A stretch of DNA of 64,000 bases, from contig NZ_CP149822.1 in assembly GCF_038396755.1 (NCBI RefSeq), positions 4,928,001 to 4,992,000 of the forward strand, given 5' to 3'. The translations under genes and the position numbers were made by a program. Below are positions 43,762-54,114 of the stretch, one piece after another; position 1 is the stretch's first letter; every line of letters starts with the position of its first letter. This stretch comes from Chitinophaga pollutisoli. Lineage in GTDB: Bacteria > Bacteroidota > Bacteroidia > Chitinophagales > Chitinophagaceae. A model generated the notes under the pieces. The model ran no database searches and was not told where the DNA came from. It was given only the letters and a program-made list of their open reading frames with translations.

Positions 43762-44826
43762 ATGCGTAAAAAAGCCTTCCTCACCGGGTTGCAGCTGATG
43801 ATCGGCTGCGCCCTTTTCGCACAGGAAAAACCTTTCGATCCAGCAGATTATGAAACGGTAACCCTCCGTCCGGACAAACCCGCGGTTTTCCGGCAGGATG
43901 TACAGATCCCCGTCGCCAACGACTCTTTCCGCCTCAAAGGCGTTTTCACCCGCCCCGGGAAAGAAGGTAAACACCCCGCCATCCTGCTGCTGCCGGGCAA
44001 TGCATCCTACAACCTCGACGCCGCCGCATTCTCCGCCACCGTTCTCGAACGGATCGCGCAGACGTTCGCGGAAGAGGGTTTCGCCGTTTTATATTTCGAC
44101 GACCGCAACGCCGCCGCGAACGGCAGTTACGCCACCCTTGCCCGCGACGCAGCGGACGCGCTGAAGGAATTACGTTCCCTTCCCCAGGTGGATCCCCGCA
44201 AAACCGGTATCGTTGCTCACAACGCCGGCGCCGCCGCAGGCCTGATGATAGCCGCGCAGGATACCACCCTTCGCTTCTTTGTGCCAATGGCGGCGCAGGG
44301 CGCGGGAAGCCCTGCTACCATGGCGAATTTCATGTTGGCCGTGCATGCGGATAAGGAACCCGGCTTCAGGGAACGCGCGGCCCGGGAAGGTGAGGTGCTC
44401 ATGAAAATTGCAGGTGCCGGCCAGCCGCATTATTCACTCCTCCTGCAATTGAAAAGAGCCGCCATCGGCTTCGAGCGGGAGTTCCGGCTGGAAAAGAAGA
44501 TTCCTGACAATGCGGAAACCGGGTACGCGCTCATGCTTATCCAGACGTATTCGCTGCCGGAAATGATCGCTTTCGCCACCTACAATCCAACGGAATACAT
44601 GAACCGGGTGAAATGTCCCGTGCTGGCTTTGTTTGGAGAGAACGACGAGCTGATCGCCCCGTCCGCCCACAGTTCTGCGTGGAAGCAGCAAATACCCGGG
44701 GCCACTATCCGGTCATTTCCCGGAATGAATCATTATCTTTCCAATAGCGGCCATAAACAACCGTCCGAATCTGTGTTGAAGGAAATCGCCGGCTGGATAC
44801 GGGATGTGTTGAAAACCAGCCGTTGA
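43762..44826 (+). CDS. Alpha/beta-hydrolase-like secreted protein lacking the nucleophile Ser
   Basis: 354 residues with a signal peptide (LTGLQLMIGCALFAQ). Similar in layout to the next gene: FRLKGVFTRPGKEGKHPAILLLPGN, VLYFDDRN, a nucleophile elbow, then VLALFGENDELI (acid) and FPGMNHYL (His). At the elbow, where GHSEGG occurs in the neighbour, this protein reads AHNAGA (153-157), so the catalytic Ser is Asn154 and the flanking Gly is Ala. It is probably not a working hydrolase, or has taken another role. The DNA around the codon shows no frameshift. Confidence 0.82.
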   Translation: MRKKAFLTGLQLMIGCALFAQEKPFDPADYETVTLRPDKPAVFRQDVQIPVANDSFRLKGVFTRPGKEGKHPAILLLPGNASYNLDAAAFSATVLERIAQTFAEEGFAVLYFDDRNAAANGSYATLARDAADALKELRSLPQVDPRKTGIVAHNAGAAAGLMIAAQDTTLRFFVPMAAQGAGSPATMANFMLAVHADKEPGFRERAAREGEVLMKIAGAGQPHYSLLLQLKRAAIGFEREFRLEKKIPDNAETGYALMLIQTYSLPEMIAFATYNPTEYMNRVKCPVLALFGENDELIAPSAHSSAWKQQIPGATIRSFPGMNHYLSNSGHKQPSESVLKEIAGWIRDVLKTSR

Positions 44827-44896
44827 TTTTTTTCGCAGCCTGCCATTTCAGCATACATTTTGAATGCATGAGCGGCGACGGCAAAAACTGTTGAAG

Positions 44897-45976
44897 ATGT
44901 ACAAATACCTTATCATACTCGGTCTTGCCATCGGCACCGTGGCCCGTGGCCAGGAACGCCCGCAACATCCCCAGCCCCCGTATCCCTATTTTTCGGAAGA
45001 GGTGACGTTCGATAACGCGAAAGACGGCTTCAAACTGGCGGGCACTTTTACCCGCCCGGAAGCCGCCGGAAAATATCCCGCTGTGATCCTCGTTAGCGGG
45101 AGCGGCCCGCAGGACCGCGACAGCGATATCTTCGGACATAAATCTTTTCTTGTGCTGGCCGATCACCTCACCCGCAACGGTATTGCCGTGCTCCGGTACG
45201 ACGACCGCGGCACGAACAAAAGCGGCGGCGACATGAAAGGCAGTGATATTTCCGGATTCACGCGCGACGCGCAGGCCGCGATGCAATATCTCCGTTCCCG
45301 CCCAGACGTGGATGCTAAAAAGGCCGGCATTATCGGCCATAGCGAAGGCGGCGCCATCGGGCAGATCATGGCATCGGAAGATCCCGGCGTGGCTTTCCTC
45401 GTTTCGATGGCGGGCCCCGGCGTTGACGGCGCGGAGCTGATCATGAGCCAGACCGAAGCCATCCTGCGGTTGTATCAGCTTACAGACACCATTATTAAAA
45501 TGCAGCTCGGTTACCAGCGCGCCATGATGGACGCCATCGTGCAGGAAAAGGATACCGCTGCGCTGCGGGCGCGCATCATGCGCAACGCCGGCAGGCAATA
45601 CAACGAAAATCCCAACCTGAAAGCCGTGCAGCCGGAGGAGCCTTTCGTGAGGGCCGTAACGGCGCAGTATATGTCGCCCGAGTACCTTTCCATCGTCCGT
45701 TTCGATCCAAAACCCTATTTTGCCGCCATAAAATGCCCGGTGCTGGCGTTGAATGGCGATAAAGACATCCAGGTGGTGAGCAGCGTACACCTGGCAGGTT
45801 GGAAGAACGGGGTGAAGCAGGCCACGATCCGTGAGCTGCCGGGCCTCAACCATCTTTTCCAGCAATGCAATACCTGTCAGGTGTCTGAATACAAGACCCT
45901 GACGGAAACCATATCTCCGGCGGCCCTCGGTGTGATGACCGAATGGATCCGGCAAACCACGGGCCTGGCGAAATAA
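44897..45976 (+). CDS. Secreted alpha/beta hydrolase (acyl-CoA thioester hydrolase/BAAT- or dienelactone-like)
   Basis: 359 residues from the ATG at 44897, which gives a signal peptide (IILGLAIGTVARGQ); the longer frame from 44864 adds a basic prefix. Catalytic triad candidates: Ser149 in GHSEGG, Asp in VLALNGDKDIQV, His in LPGLNHLFQ. Also SGSGPQDRDSDIFGHKSF and LRYDDRGTNKSGG, typical of Bacteroidota secreted hydrolases. Substrate unknown. It follows its inactive-looking relative by 70 bp, suggesting an old duplication. Confidence 0.88.
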   Translation: MYKYLIILGLAIGTVARGQERPQHPQPPYPYFSEEVTFDNAKDGFKLAGTFTRPEAAGKYPAVILVSGSGPQDRDSDIFGHKSFLVLADHLTRNGIAVLRYDDRGTNKSGGDMKGSDISGFTRDAQAAMQYLRSRPDVDAKKAGIIGHSEGGAIGQIMASEDPGVAFLVSMAGPGVDGAELIMSQTEAILRLYQLTDTIIKMQLGYQRAMMDAIVQEKDTAALRARIMRNAGRQYNENPNLKAVQPEEPFVRAVTAQYMSPEYLSIVRFDPKPYFAAIKCPVLALNGDKDIQVVSSVHLAGWKNGVKQATIRELPGLNHLFQQCNTCQVSEYKTLTETISPAALGVMTEWIRQTTGLAK

Positions 45977-46001
45977 TTTCCGCGATTGGCCCGGCAATAG
46001 T

Positions 46002-46009
46002 TAATTTTG
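46002..46009 (+). promoter_or_regulatory. -7 box (TAATTTTG) before ftsK
   Basis: TAnnTTTG match 10 bp before the ATG at 46019; spacing to a TTG at 45986 is shorter than usual. Confidence 0.4.
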
Positions 46010-46018
46010 ATTTCGATT

Positions 46019-48657
46019 ATGGCAGGAAACAAACTGAAATCAGAGAAGAAAGAACCGAAAAAGAAGAAAGTGGAGGCACCGGCTCCCAATCCCGACGTGC
46101 TCAAGCCGGACAAGGAACCGGAAGTGAAAGTGCGGGAACTGGTGAAGGATGAGCGCACGCACAAAGTGCTGGGTGCGGTTTTCCTGTTGTTGTCGCTGTA
46201 TTGTTTTATCGCGTTCACCTCTTATCTTTTTACCTGGGAAGAAGATCAGGATAAGGTATTCCGCTATTCCTCGTCCGTTTTGTTCCGCGACGATGTGGAG
46301 GTGGACAACCTGCTGGGCAGGCTCGGTGCGTTTACATCGCACTGGTTTTTCTATAAAGGTTTCGGCATTGCGTCGTACCTGTTTACCTATTTCTTTTTCA
46401 TTATCGGGATTAATTTCATCGTCGGCCGGAGGGTTTTCCGTTTCTGGCGGAATGTGAAATACATCCTATTCGGATTGCTGTTCCTCAGCATGACGTTCGC
46501 GTTCCTGACCGGTAAATCCGCGTTCCCCTGGGGCGGCGCCCTGGGCGATGCGCTGAACAAATGGGTGAGTGGCTTCCTCGGTAAAACCGGGACCGGCCTG
46601 CTGCTGATCACTTCCGGCATTTGCTGGCTCATCTGGAAATTCAACCTGGATTTCAAATGGCCGGAAAAGCAACCCAAACCTGCCAAGGCCGTTACTCCGG
46701 CGTATGCGGAAGAAGAAGCGGAAGATGAAGGGATGGAAGAAGATTACCGGAACGCACCCAGCATCAATGATCGCTATAACGGCTTGAAAGGCGATGCCGC
46801 GCCCGTTTTCAAGGAAGAAATAGAGGAATTCGACCCGGCTTTGCAATTGGTGGAGCGGGAGGAACCGGCCCCCTTCGCCACGGAGCCTCCGCCGTTCCAG
46901 ATGCCTGAACCGGAACCGGAAGACCTGGCGCTGGAGGAATTGAAACTCACCATCCACGAAACGGAACCCGAGCCAGCGCCGCAACCGCCCGTTGACGCAA
47001 CTCCCGCGCCGATTCCGCTCGACATTCCGCCCCCGCGCCGCGCAAACCACGCGTAGCGGAAGACGTGGCCTTCGAGATCAAGCCGGTGTACGAAGATCCG
47101 ACAGACGAAGAAGTGGAAGAAATCGTGCCCGTCCGCGAAACAGTGCCGGTAGACCCCTACGAGCCTACCCTCGACCTGCGCGACTACAAGTATCCCGCGC
47201 TCGACCTGCTGGAGAACCACGGGTCCGACAAGATCGTGCAGGATGCTTCGGAGCTGGAAAAGAACAAGAACCAGATCATCGACACCCTCAAGAACTACGA
47301 TATTTCTATCCAGAAGATCAGCGCTACCGTTGGGCCTACTGTTACCCTGTACGAGATCGTACCGGCGGCGGGCGTCCGCATCTCCCGGATCAAAAACCTG
47401 GAGGACGATATCGCCCTGAGCCTTTCCGCGCTCGGAATCCGTATCATCGCGCCCATTCCCGGCCGCGGTACGATCGGGATCGAGGTGCCGAACGTGAAAA
47501 AGACCATCGTTTCGCTGCGCAATATGCTGGCATCGGATAAATTCCAGCACAGCCAGATGGACCTTCCCATCGCTATCGGCAAGAAAATCGACAACGAAAA
47601 CTTTATCGCCGACCTCGCCAAAATGCCCCACCTGCTCATGGCGGGTGCCACGGGACAAGGTAAATCCGTGGGTATTAATACCTTGCTCGTTTCGCTGCTG
47701 TACAAGAAACACCCGTCGCAGCTGAAGTTCGTGCTGGTAGACCCGAAGAAGGTGGAGCTGAGTTTGTATAAACTGATCGAGAAGCACTTTTTGGCGAAAC
47801 TGCCGGGAGAGGAAGACGCGATCATCACCGATACCAAAAAAGTGGTGCATACGCTGAACGCGCTTTGTATCGAAATGGATCTGCGGTACGACCTGCTGAA
47901 GGAAGCCGGTACGCGCAACATCCGCGAATACAACGCCAAGTTCACCCAGCGCCGCCTCAATCCGCAGAAGGGCCACCGTTACCTGCCGTTCATCGTACTG
48001 GTGATTGATGAGTTCGCCGACCTGATCATGACGGCAGGGAAGGAAGTGGAGATGCCGATCGCCCGCCTGGCGCAGCTGGCGCGCGCCGTGGGCATCCACC
48101 TTATCATCGCCACGCAGCGCCCGTCGGTGAATATCATTACGGGTACGATCAAGGCGAACTTCCCGGCGCGTATTGCGTTCAAGGTGTCGTCCAAGATCGA
48201 CTCCCGCACTATCCTGGACACAGGCGGGGCTGAGCAGCTCATCGGGCAGGGGGACATGCTCATTTCCTTTAACGGGGAAGTGGTACGCCTCCAGTGCGCC
48301 TTCGTGGATACGCCGGAAGTGGAAAGCGTGGCCGAATTTATCGGCGAGCAGCGCGGTTACCCGGATGCGTTCCTGCTGCCGGAATATATCGACGAAAAAG
48401 ACATGGAAGGGAAGGATTTCAGCCTGGCCGACCGCGATCCGCTGTTCGAGGAAGCTGCGCGCGTGATCGTACAGAACCAGCAGGGATCGACCTCATTATT
48501 GCAACGCCGGATGAAACTGGGCTACAACAGGGCAGGCAGGCTGATGGACCAGCTGGAAGCCGCCGGGATCGTGGGGCCGAACATGGGCAGCAAGGCGCGC
48601 GACGTGATCGTGAAATCGGAATCGGACCTGGAAGAGATCCTCAATAGTATGTTATAA
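46019..48657 (+). CDS. ftsK: DNA translocase FtsK, split by one frameshift
   Basis: Two frames (to 47056 and from 47065) become one 879-residue protein by adding one C to the C5 run at 47030-47034, reading DIPPPAPRKPRVAEDVAFEIK. N-terminal Lys-rich cytosolic tip, four membrane helices (about 60-215), an acidic Pro-rich linker (about 225-345), then the motor: Walker A GATGQGKSVGINTLL, VLVDPKKVELS, Walker B VLVIDEFADLIMT, ATQRPSVNIITGTIKANFPARIAF, and a C-terminal winged-helix gamma domain (STSLLQRRMKLGYNRAGRLMDQLE). It couples chromosome segregation to division. An intact ftsK is expected to be needed, so the break is probably a sequence error. lolA follows. Confidence 0.93.
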
Positions 48658-48670
48658 ACATTATTTGTAA

Positions 48671-48678
48671 TAATTTTG
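48671..48678 (+). promoter_or_regulatory. -7 box (TAATTTTG) between ftsK and lolA
   Basis: TAnnTTTG match 72 bp before the lolA start, in the 92-bp gap after ftsK. Confidence 0.4.
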
Positions 48679-48749
48679 CATTTCTTTAACAGCGGGATTT
48701 AAACGTCCCGGCATAACATTTGTCTATCTTACCAGAGATAAAACTTAAA

Positions 48750-49418
48750 ATGAACAGAATGATCAAGAAAACGGTATTTACGGGCCTGATTCTTTGCGGA
48801 TTGATGGGCGGCGCTGTGGCACAAACCGGGAAAAACGATCCCAAAGCCAAGGCGGTGCTGGACAATGTGAGCAAGAAATTCAAGTCCCTCAAATCTGTTA
48901 TCGCCAATTTCGTATTGAAAGTAGAAGGCGCCAACAACAGCATATCCGATTCCAGGAAGGGATCTGTATACGTGAAAGGCACGAAATATAAAGTGGTGAT
49001 GGGTGACCAGGAAATCATCAGCGACAATAAAACCTCCTGGACATATGCCAAAGATGTGAATGAAGTGACCATCAACAACGTGGATCAAAGCAGCCAGGGC
49101 ATGACGCCGGCGAAGATTTTCACCAATTTCTACGATAAGGATTTCCTGTACAAACTGAACGGCGAAACCACCGAGAAAGGGAAGGTGTTGCAGAATATCG
49201 AACTGACGCCGACGGACAAATCCAAGCCTTTCTTCAAAGTGCTGATCGATGTGGACAAGAAAACATCCACCCTGGCGCGGATGAAAGTATTTGAGAAAAA
49301 CGGCAACCGGTATACATATGAAATCAACAGTTTCCAGCCGAACGGTGCGGTAACGGATGAGATGTTCACGTTCGACGCGAAAAAGCATCCTGGTGTGGAA
49401 GTAGTGGATCTCAGGTAA
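48750..49418 (+). CDS. lolA: LolA-like outer-membrane lipoprotein carrier
   Basis: 222 residues from the ATG at 48750, which gives a signal peptide ending in GGAVAQ; a frame from 48720 adds ten residues. It has the incomplete beta-barrel pattern of LolA: FKSLKSVIANFVLKVEG, GSVYVKGTKYKVVMGDQEIISDNKTSWTY.., KVLIDVDKKTSTLARMKVFEKNG. It would ferry lipoproteins across the periplasm. The ftsK-lolA order is the same as in Proteobacteria, which supports the call. Terminator at 49442. Confidence 0.9.
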   Translation: MNRMIKKTVFTGLILCGLMGGAVAQTGKNDPKAKAVLDNVSKKFKSLKSVIANFVLKVEGANNSISDSRKGSVYVKGTKYKVVMGDQEIISDNKTSWTYAKDVNEVTINNVDQSSQGMTPAKIFTNFYDKDFLYKLNGETTEKGKVLQNIELTPTDKSKPFFKVLIDVDKKTSTLARMKVFEKNGNRYTYEINSFQPNGAVTDEMFTFDAKKHPGVEVVDLR

Positions 49419-49441
49419 TTAGCGACCGGAAGATATTGGAA

Positions 49442-49470
49442 GGGCCCCCTGCGCAAGGGGGCTTTTTTAT
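49442..49470 (+). terminator. Terminator after lolA
   Basis: GGCCCCCT/AGGGGGC stem with a short GCGCA loop followed by TTTTTT. Confidence 0.85.
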
Positions 49471-49541
49471 TACCGGGAACGCCTACTATCCCGGCATTGT
49501 CATCTCTGGGCGGATATCATGGGGTACTTTCCTTTTTTTAT

Positions 49542-49549
49542 TACATTTG
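49542..49549 (+). promoter_or_regulatory. -7 box (TACATTTG) for lpd
   Basis: TAnnTTTG match 27 bp before the lpd ATG; no TTG at the usual 18-19 bp. Confidence 0.5.
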
Positions 49550-49576
49550 CCACGTTTATTTTAAAAATCAAGCAAT

Positions 49577-50983
49577 ATGGCATACGACGTAATCGTAATT
49601 GGTAGCGGTCCCGGTGGATACGTGGCAGCTATCCGGGCTTCACAACTGGGTTTAAAAACAGCGGTAGTAGAACGGGAGAATTTGGGCGGTATCTGTTTGA
49701 ACTGGGGATGTATCCCAACCAAGGCATTGTTGAAATCTGCGCAGGTAATGGAATATATCCAGCATTCCAAAGATTACGGCGTGACCGTAGGCGACGCGAA
49801 GGCTGATTTTCCGGCGGTAATCAAGCGTTCCCGCGGAGCGGCCGACAAAATGAGCAAGGGCGTTCAGTTCCTCATGAAGAAGAACAAAATCGACGTGATC
49901 CTTGGCAACGGTAAACTGAAAGCGAAAGGGCAGGTGGAAGTGACCGATAAAGACGGCAAAGCCACGGTTCATGAAGCCAAACATATCATCCTGGCTACCG
50001 GCGCACGTTCCCGCGAGCTGCCAAACCTGAAAATCGACGGCAAATCCGTTATCGGATATCGCGAAGCCATGAACCTGCCCACGCAGCCCAAAAGCATGAT
50101 CGTGGTAGGTTCCGGCGCCATCGGCGTGGAATTCGCGTACTTCTATGCTACCATGGGCACGAAAGTGACCATCGTTGAATTCATGCCGCGCATCGTGCCG
50201 GTGGAAGACGAGGATATCTCCAAAGAACTCGAAAAAATCTACAAAAAGAAAGGCATCGACGTAATGACCAACGCTTCCGTAGAAGCCGTGGAAGCCACCA
50301 AAACCGGTGTTAAAGCCAAGGTAAAAACCGCCTCCGGCGAAGTAACCCTGGAAGCTGACGTGGTACTGAGCGCTGTGGGCATCACCGCCAACATCGAAAA
50401 CATCGGCCTCGAAACCCTGGGCGTTAAAACCGACAAAGGCAAGGTGCTGGTAGATAAATACTACGCTACCAACGTAGCCGGCGTATACGCCATCGGCGAC
50501 ATCGTTCCCGGCCAGGCGCTGGCGCACGTAGCTTCCCGCGAAGCGATCATCGCCGTGGAAGCCATCGCTTACAACGAGAAGAAATACAACCATAAGCCCA
50601 CGCCCGTTGATTACAACAACGTTCCGGGCTGTACCTACAGCACACCGGAAATCGCTTCCGTGGGTTATACCGAAAAAGCGGCCAAAGAAGCCGGTTACGA
50701 AGTGAAAGTGGGCAAATTCCCCTATTCCGCTTCCGGCAAGGCTGTTGGCGCCGGCGCTACCGAAGGTTTCGTAAAAGTGATTTTCGACGCCAAATACGGC
50801 GAATGGCTGGGTACCCACATGATCGGCGCGAACGTGACCGAAGCCATCGTACAAACCGTTACCGCACGCACCCTGGAAACCACTTACCAGGAAGTGCTCA
50901 ACAGCATCCACCCGCACCCGACCATGGCCGAGGCGGTGAAAGATGCCATCGAAGCGGCTTACGGCGAGGCAATCCACCTGTAA
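49577..50983 (+). CDS. lpdA: Dihydrolipoyl dehydrogenase
   Basis: 468 residues; E3 component of 2-oxo-acid dehydrogenase complexes, reoxidising lipoamide with NAD+. FAD motif VIGSGPGGYVAAIRASQLG, redox disulfide GGICLNWGCIPTK, NAD motif MIVVGSGAIGVEFAYF, second FAD motif GVYAIGDIVPG, and the dimer-interface catalytic HPHPT(M)AE near the C-terminus. The Trp in LNWGC replaces the usual Val, common in Bacteroidota and plants' plastid forms. Single-gene unit with its own promoter and terminator. Confidence 0.97.
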   Translation: MAYDVIVIGSGPGGYVAAIRASQLGLKTAVVERENLGGICLNWGCIPTKALLKSAQVMEYIQHSKDYGVTVGDAKADFPAVIKRSRGAADKMSKGVQFLMKKNKIDVILGNGKLKAKGQVEVTDKDGKATVHEAKHIILATGARSRELPNLKIDGKSVIGYREAMNLPTQPKSMIVVGSGAIGVEFAYFYATMGTKVTIVEFMPRIVPVEDEDISKELEKIYKKKGIDVMTNASVEAVEATKTGVKAKVKTASGEVTLEADVVLSAVGITANIENIGLETLGVKTDKGKVLVDKYYATNVAGVYAIGDIVPGQALAHVASREAIIAVEAIAYNEKKYNHKPTPVDYNNVPGCTYSTPEIASVGYTEKAAKEAGYEVKVGKFPYSASGKAVGAGATEGFVKVIFDAKYGEWLGTHMIGANVTEAIVQTVTARTLETTYQEVLNSIHPHPTMAEAVKDAIEAAYGEAIHL

Positions 50984-51001
50984 TGCAATTTTTCCGAATA
51001 G

Positions 51002-51034
51002 TAAAAAGGCTGTCCATCCCGGACGGCCTTTTTT
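51002..51034 (+). terminator. Terminator after lpd
   Basis: AAAAGGCtGTCC/GGACgGCCTTTT stem with a short loop and T tract. Confidence 0.85.
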
Positions 51035-51085
51035 CATGTTCCGCGCTTTCCTTAAATTGCCGCTTTGTTTCACCAAATCAAACTT

Positions 51086-53291
51086 ATGCGGCAATCTATC
51101 AAACTATACCTGCTGCTGGGGGCTTTTATCGCCATCCGCTTATCCGCTTCCGCTACGGAAGGGATGTGGCTACCCCACCTGCTGGGCTCGCTGAACGAGA
51201 AGGAAATGAAGGGAATGGGACTAAAAATCAACGCGTCAGACATTTATAATGTCAATAAAGGCAGTTTGAAAGATGCCATTGTCAGCTTCGGAGGATTCTG
51301 CACCGGGGAGATCATCTCGTCAAAAGGCCTGCTCCTCACTAACCACCACTGCGGCTACGACGCCATCCAGAAACATTCTTCCCTCCAAAACAATTACCTC
51401 GACAACGGCTTCTGGGCCCGCACACAGCGTGAGGAACTGCCCAATCCGGGCCTCACCGCTACTTTTATCGTCCGCATCGAAGACGTGACCAAACAAGCCC
51501 TCGCAGGCGTAAACCCGGGAGCGGGAGAACGCGAACGGCAGTCGGCCATCGATAAAAACCTCTCCGCCATCAAGTCTGGCGCAAATAAAGCATCCTGGCA
51601 GGATGTGCTCATCAAGCCGTTTTTCGAATCCAACCAGTATTTCCTATTCGTGACCGAGACGTATAAAGACGTCCGCCTCGTGGGCGCGCCGCCTTCTTCC
51701 ATCGGTAAATTCGGCGCGGATACCGACAATCTGGATGTGGCCCCGGCATACCGGCGACTTCTCCATGTTCCGGGTATATGCGGGGAAAGACAATAAACCG
51801 GCCGATTACAGCGCTGAAAACGTGCCCCTGCAGCCGAAACACTTCCTGCCCATTTCGCTCGACGGCGTGGCGGAAAACGACTTTACCATGGTGTTCGGGT
51901 TTCCCGGCCGTACGAACGAATACCTGCCTTCCCGCGCCATGCAACTGATCGTGGAAGGGCAGGATCCCGCCCGCGTAGGCATGCGCGACGCAGCGCTCAA
52001 AGTGATCGACGGGTATATGCGCAAAGACGGGCAGATCAAGATCCAGTACGCCGCCAAGCAGGCGTCAACTGCCAATGCCTGGAAAAAATGGATCGGGGAG
52101 ATGCAGGGTGTGCGCGCGACCGGGGGTATCGAACGGAAACTGGCGTATGAGAAACGCTTCACCGGGCTGGTGCAGGCCAGCCCCGCGTTCCGCAACGAAT
52201 ACGGCGGGCTGCTCGATTCGCTCAATAATCTTTACAACGACCTCGCGCCTTATGCCGTGGCCCGGGATTATTACACCGAGCTCGTCCGCAACGTGGAAAT
52301 GTTCACCCTGGCCAATAACCTGGTGAACCTCCTGCAGGAGACCCGCGCCGCCGGCGAAGATCAATACCCGGCTTTGCGGGAAAAATTCCTCGCTTCCGCA
52401 CAAACTTCCTTTAAAAACTACAACCTGGATGTAGACCGCGACGTGGCTACCGCACTGTTTGATCTTTACTTCAAGGAGGTGCCCTCCAACAAGATCGGCG
52501 GCGAAGCCTACCAGATCTGGATGGAAACGAATAAAGACGGGAAAACCACGGCCAACAAGCTCTACAGCCAATCCGCGCTGATCTCCTTCGACGCGCTGAA
52601 AGCGTTCGTGGAGCGCCCCTACGCTACCGTGGCCACCGATATCTGGAAAGACCCCGCCACAAGGTTCCTCATCGGCCTGCGCAATGGCTACGCCGAACTG
52701 GTGAGCAAACCGCACGACGCCATCCAGTCCGACATCAACCGCCTCCAGCGCCGTTACATGCAGGCGCAAATGGATGTGCTGAAAGACCGCCGCTTCTATC
52801 CCGATGCCAACAGCACCCTGCGCCTGACTTACGGAAAAGTGGACGGATACGCGCCCCGCGACGCGGTGCAATACGATTTCATGACCACGCTCGACGGCGT
52901 GATGGAAAAATACAAACCCGGCGATTACGAGTTCGACGTCCCCGAAAAACTCCGCCAGCTCCATGCCGCCAAAGATTACGGCCAGTACGGGCAGAATGGT
53001 AAAATGCCGGTGTGCTTCATCGCTTCCAACCATACGACCGGCGGTAATTCCGGCAGCCCGGCCCTGGACGGGTACGGCAACCTCATCGGCCTCAATTTCG
53101 ACCGCACCTGGGAAGGCACGATGAGCGACATTAACTACGATGCCTCCATCTGCCGCAACATCATGGTGGATATCCGCTACGTATTATTCGTAGTGGACAA
53201 ATTCGCCGGTGCCAAACACCTGATCGAAGAGATGAAACTCGTACATCCCAAGAAAGCGAAAGTGGTGCCCATGCGCAAAAAGGCGGCATAG
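51086..53291 (+). CDS. S46 family dipeptidyl peptidase, DPP11-like, split by one frameshift
   Basis: 734 residues when one extra T near 51730 is ignored: the frames then join as [20 protein letters not shown], the invariant S46 segment. Start at 51086 gives a signal peptide. Catalytic residues: His in LLTNHHCGYDA (87/88), Asp in ETYKDVRLVG, Ser in TTGGNSGSPAL. Eighteen residues after the Ser is Arg (NFDRTWEG), the position that is Arg in Asp/Glu-specific DPP11 and Gly in DPP7. It would release acidic dipeptides in the periplasm. Unlike the other breaks this is an insertion outside a homopolymer. Confidence 0.9.
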
Positions 53292-53312
53292 TGCATCGTT
53301 TGATAACAAGGG

Positions 53313-53342
53313 AAGCCGGTCTGCACAGACCGGCTTTTTTTT
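53313..53342 (+). terminator. Terminator after the S46 peptidase
   Basis: AAGCCGGTCTG/CAGACCGGCTT stem with a tiny loop and eight T; a stop before the sigma-factor locus. Confidence 0.9.
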
Positions 53343-53416
53343 GCCCCTGCGGAAAAACATACTTCATTTTCAGTACTTTTATCTGACAGCACCTAACCGG
53401 ATGACACAGCGCATAC

Positions 53417-54055
53417 ATGGACCAACTATTGCCAATCGACATCAACCAACTGTTTCACCGGATCAGTGAAGGAGACGAGGAAGCGTTCGGTATTTTATTC
53501 CGGCATTCCGTTTCAGCGCTCTACCCGTTCATACTCCGCATGGTAAAACAACAGGCCGCCGCCGAAGAAGTGGTGCAGGCCTCGTTTTTGCGCGTATGGC
53601 TCAGCCGCGACAAGCTGCCCGGTGTGGAGCAGCCGAAAGCCTGGCTCTATAAAGTGGTGGCGAACGAATGTTATACCTGGATGCGCAAGGAGGCCCGGGA
53701 AATGAAGCTGCGCGCGGGTTCGGGAGTGGGCGAGGAGGTGGACGACAGTCTTTCCGCGGAAATCGCCATGCGGGAAACGCGGCGGCTGATTGCGGAAGCG
53801 GTGGGGCATATGCCGGCGCAGCGGAAGAAAATTTTTACCATGAGCCGGCAGCAGGGGATGAGCATCCCGGAGATCGCGGATGCGCTGGGATTATCGCCCA
53901 ATTCTGTGAAAAATACACTGGTACTGGCATTGAGGGATATCCGGCAGTACCTGGTGCGTCATGGCAGGCTGATCCCTTTTGTAATGCTGCTGGCGGGATG
54001 GAAAATATTTTTTGAGATGATAGGTCCTTTCCCTTTCGGGCGGATTCTTATATAA
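53417..54055 (+). CDS. RNA polymerase ECF-type sigma factor (FecI-like)
   Basis: 212 residues. Region 2 (DEEAFGILFRHSVSALYPFI, AAEEVVQASFLRVWLSR) and region 4 (RRLIAEAVGHMPAQRKKIFTMSRQQGMSIPEIADALGLSPNSVKNTL) are clear. A hydrophobic C-terminal stretch (LIPFVMLLAGWKIFFEM) is unusual for a sigma factor but frequent in this Bacteroidota group. With the FecR gene 59 bp downstream and SusC/SusD following, it probably switches on the uptake genes when substrate binds the receptor. Confidence 0.95.
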   Translation: MDQLLPIDINQLFHRISEGDEEAFGILFRHSVSALYPFILRMVKQQAAAEEVVQASFLRVWLSRDKLPGVEQPKAWLYKVVANECYTWMRKEAREMKLRAGSGVGEEVDDSLSAEIAMRETRRLIAEAVGHMPAQRKKIFTMSRQQGMSIPEIADALGLSPNSVKNTLVLALRDIRQYLVRHGRLIPFVMLLAGWKIFFEMIGPFPFGRILI

Positions 54056-54114
54056 CGGAGGGGCTGCGTGCCCCAGAGCGACTGGCACTATTCCACAAAT
54101 GAACTTACGATTTT

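Noticed and set aside
49652..51094. A 480-residue minus-strand frame opposite lpd
   Set aside because: Phe/Val/His-biased antisense shadow; lpd is unambiguous.
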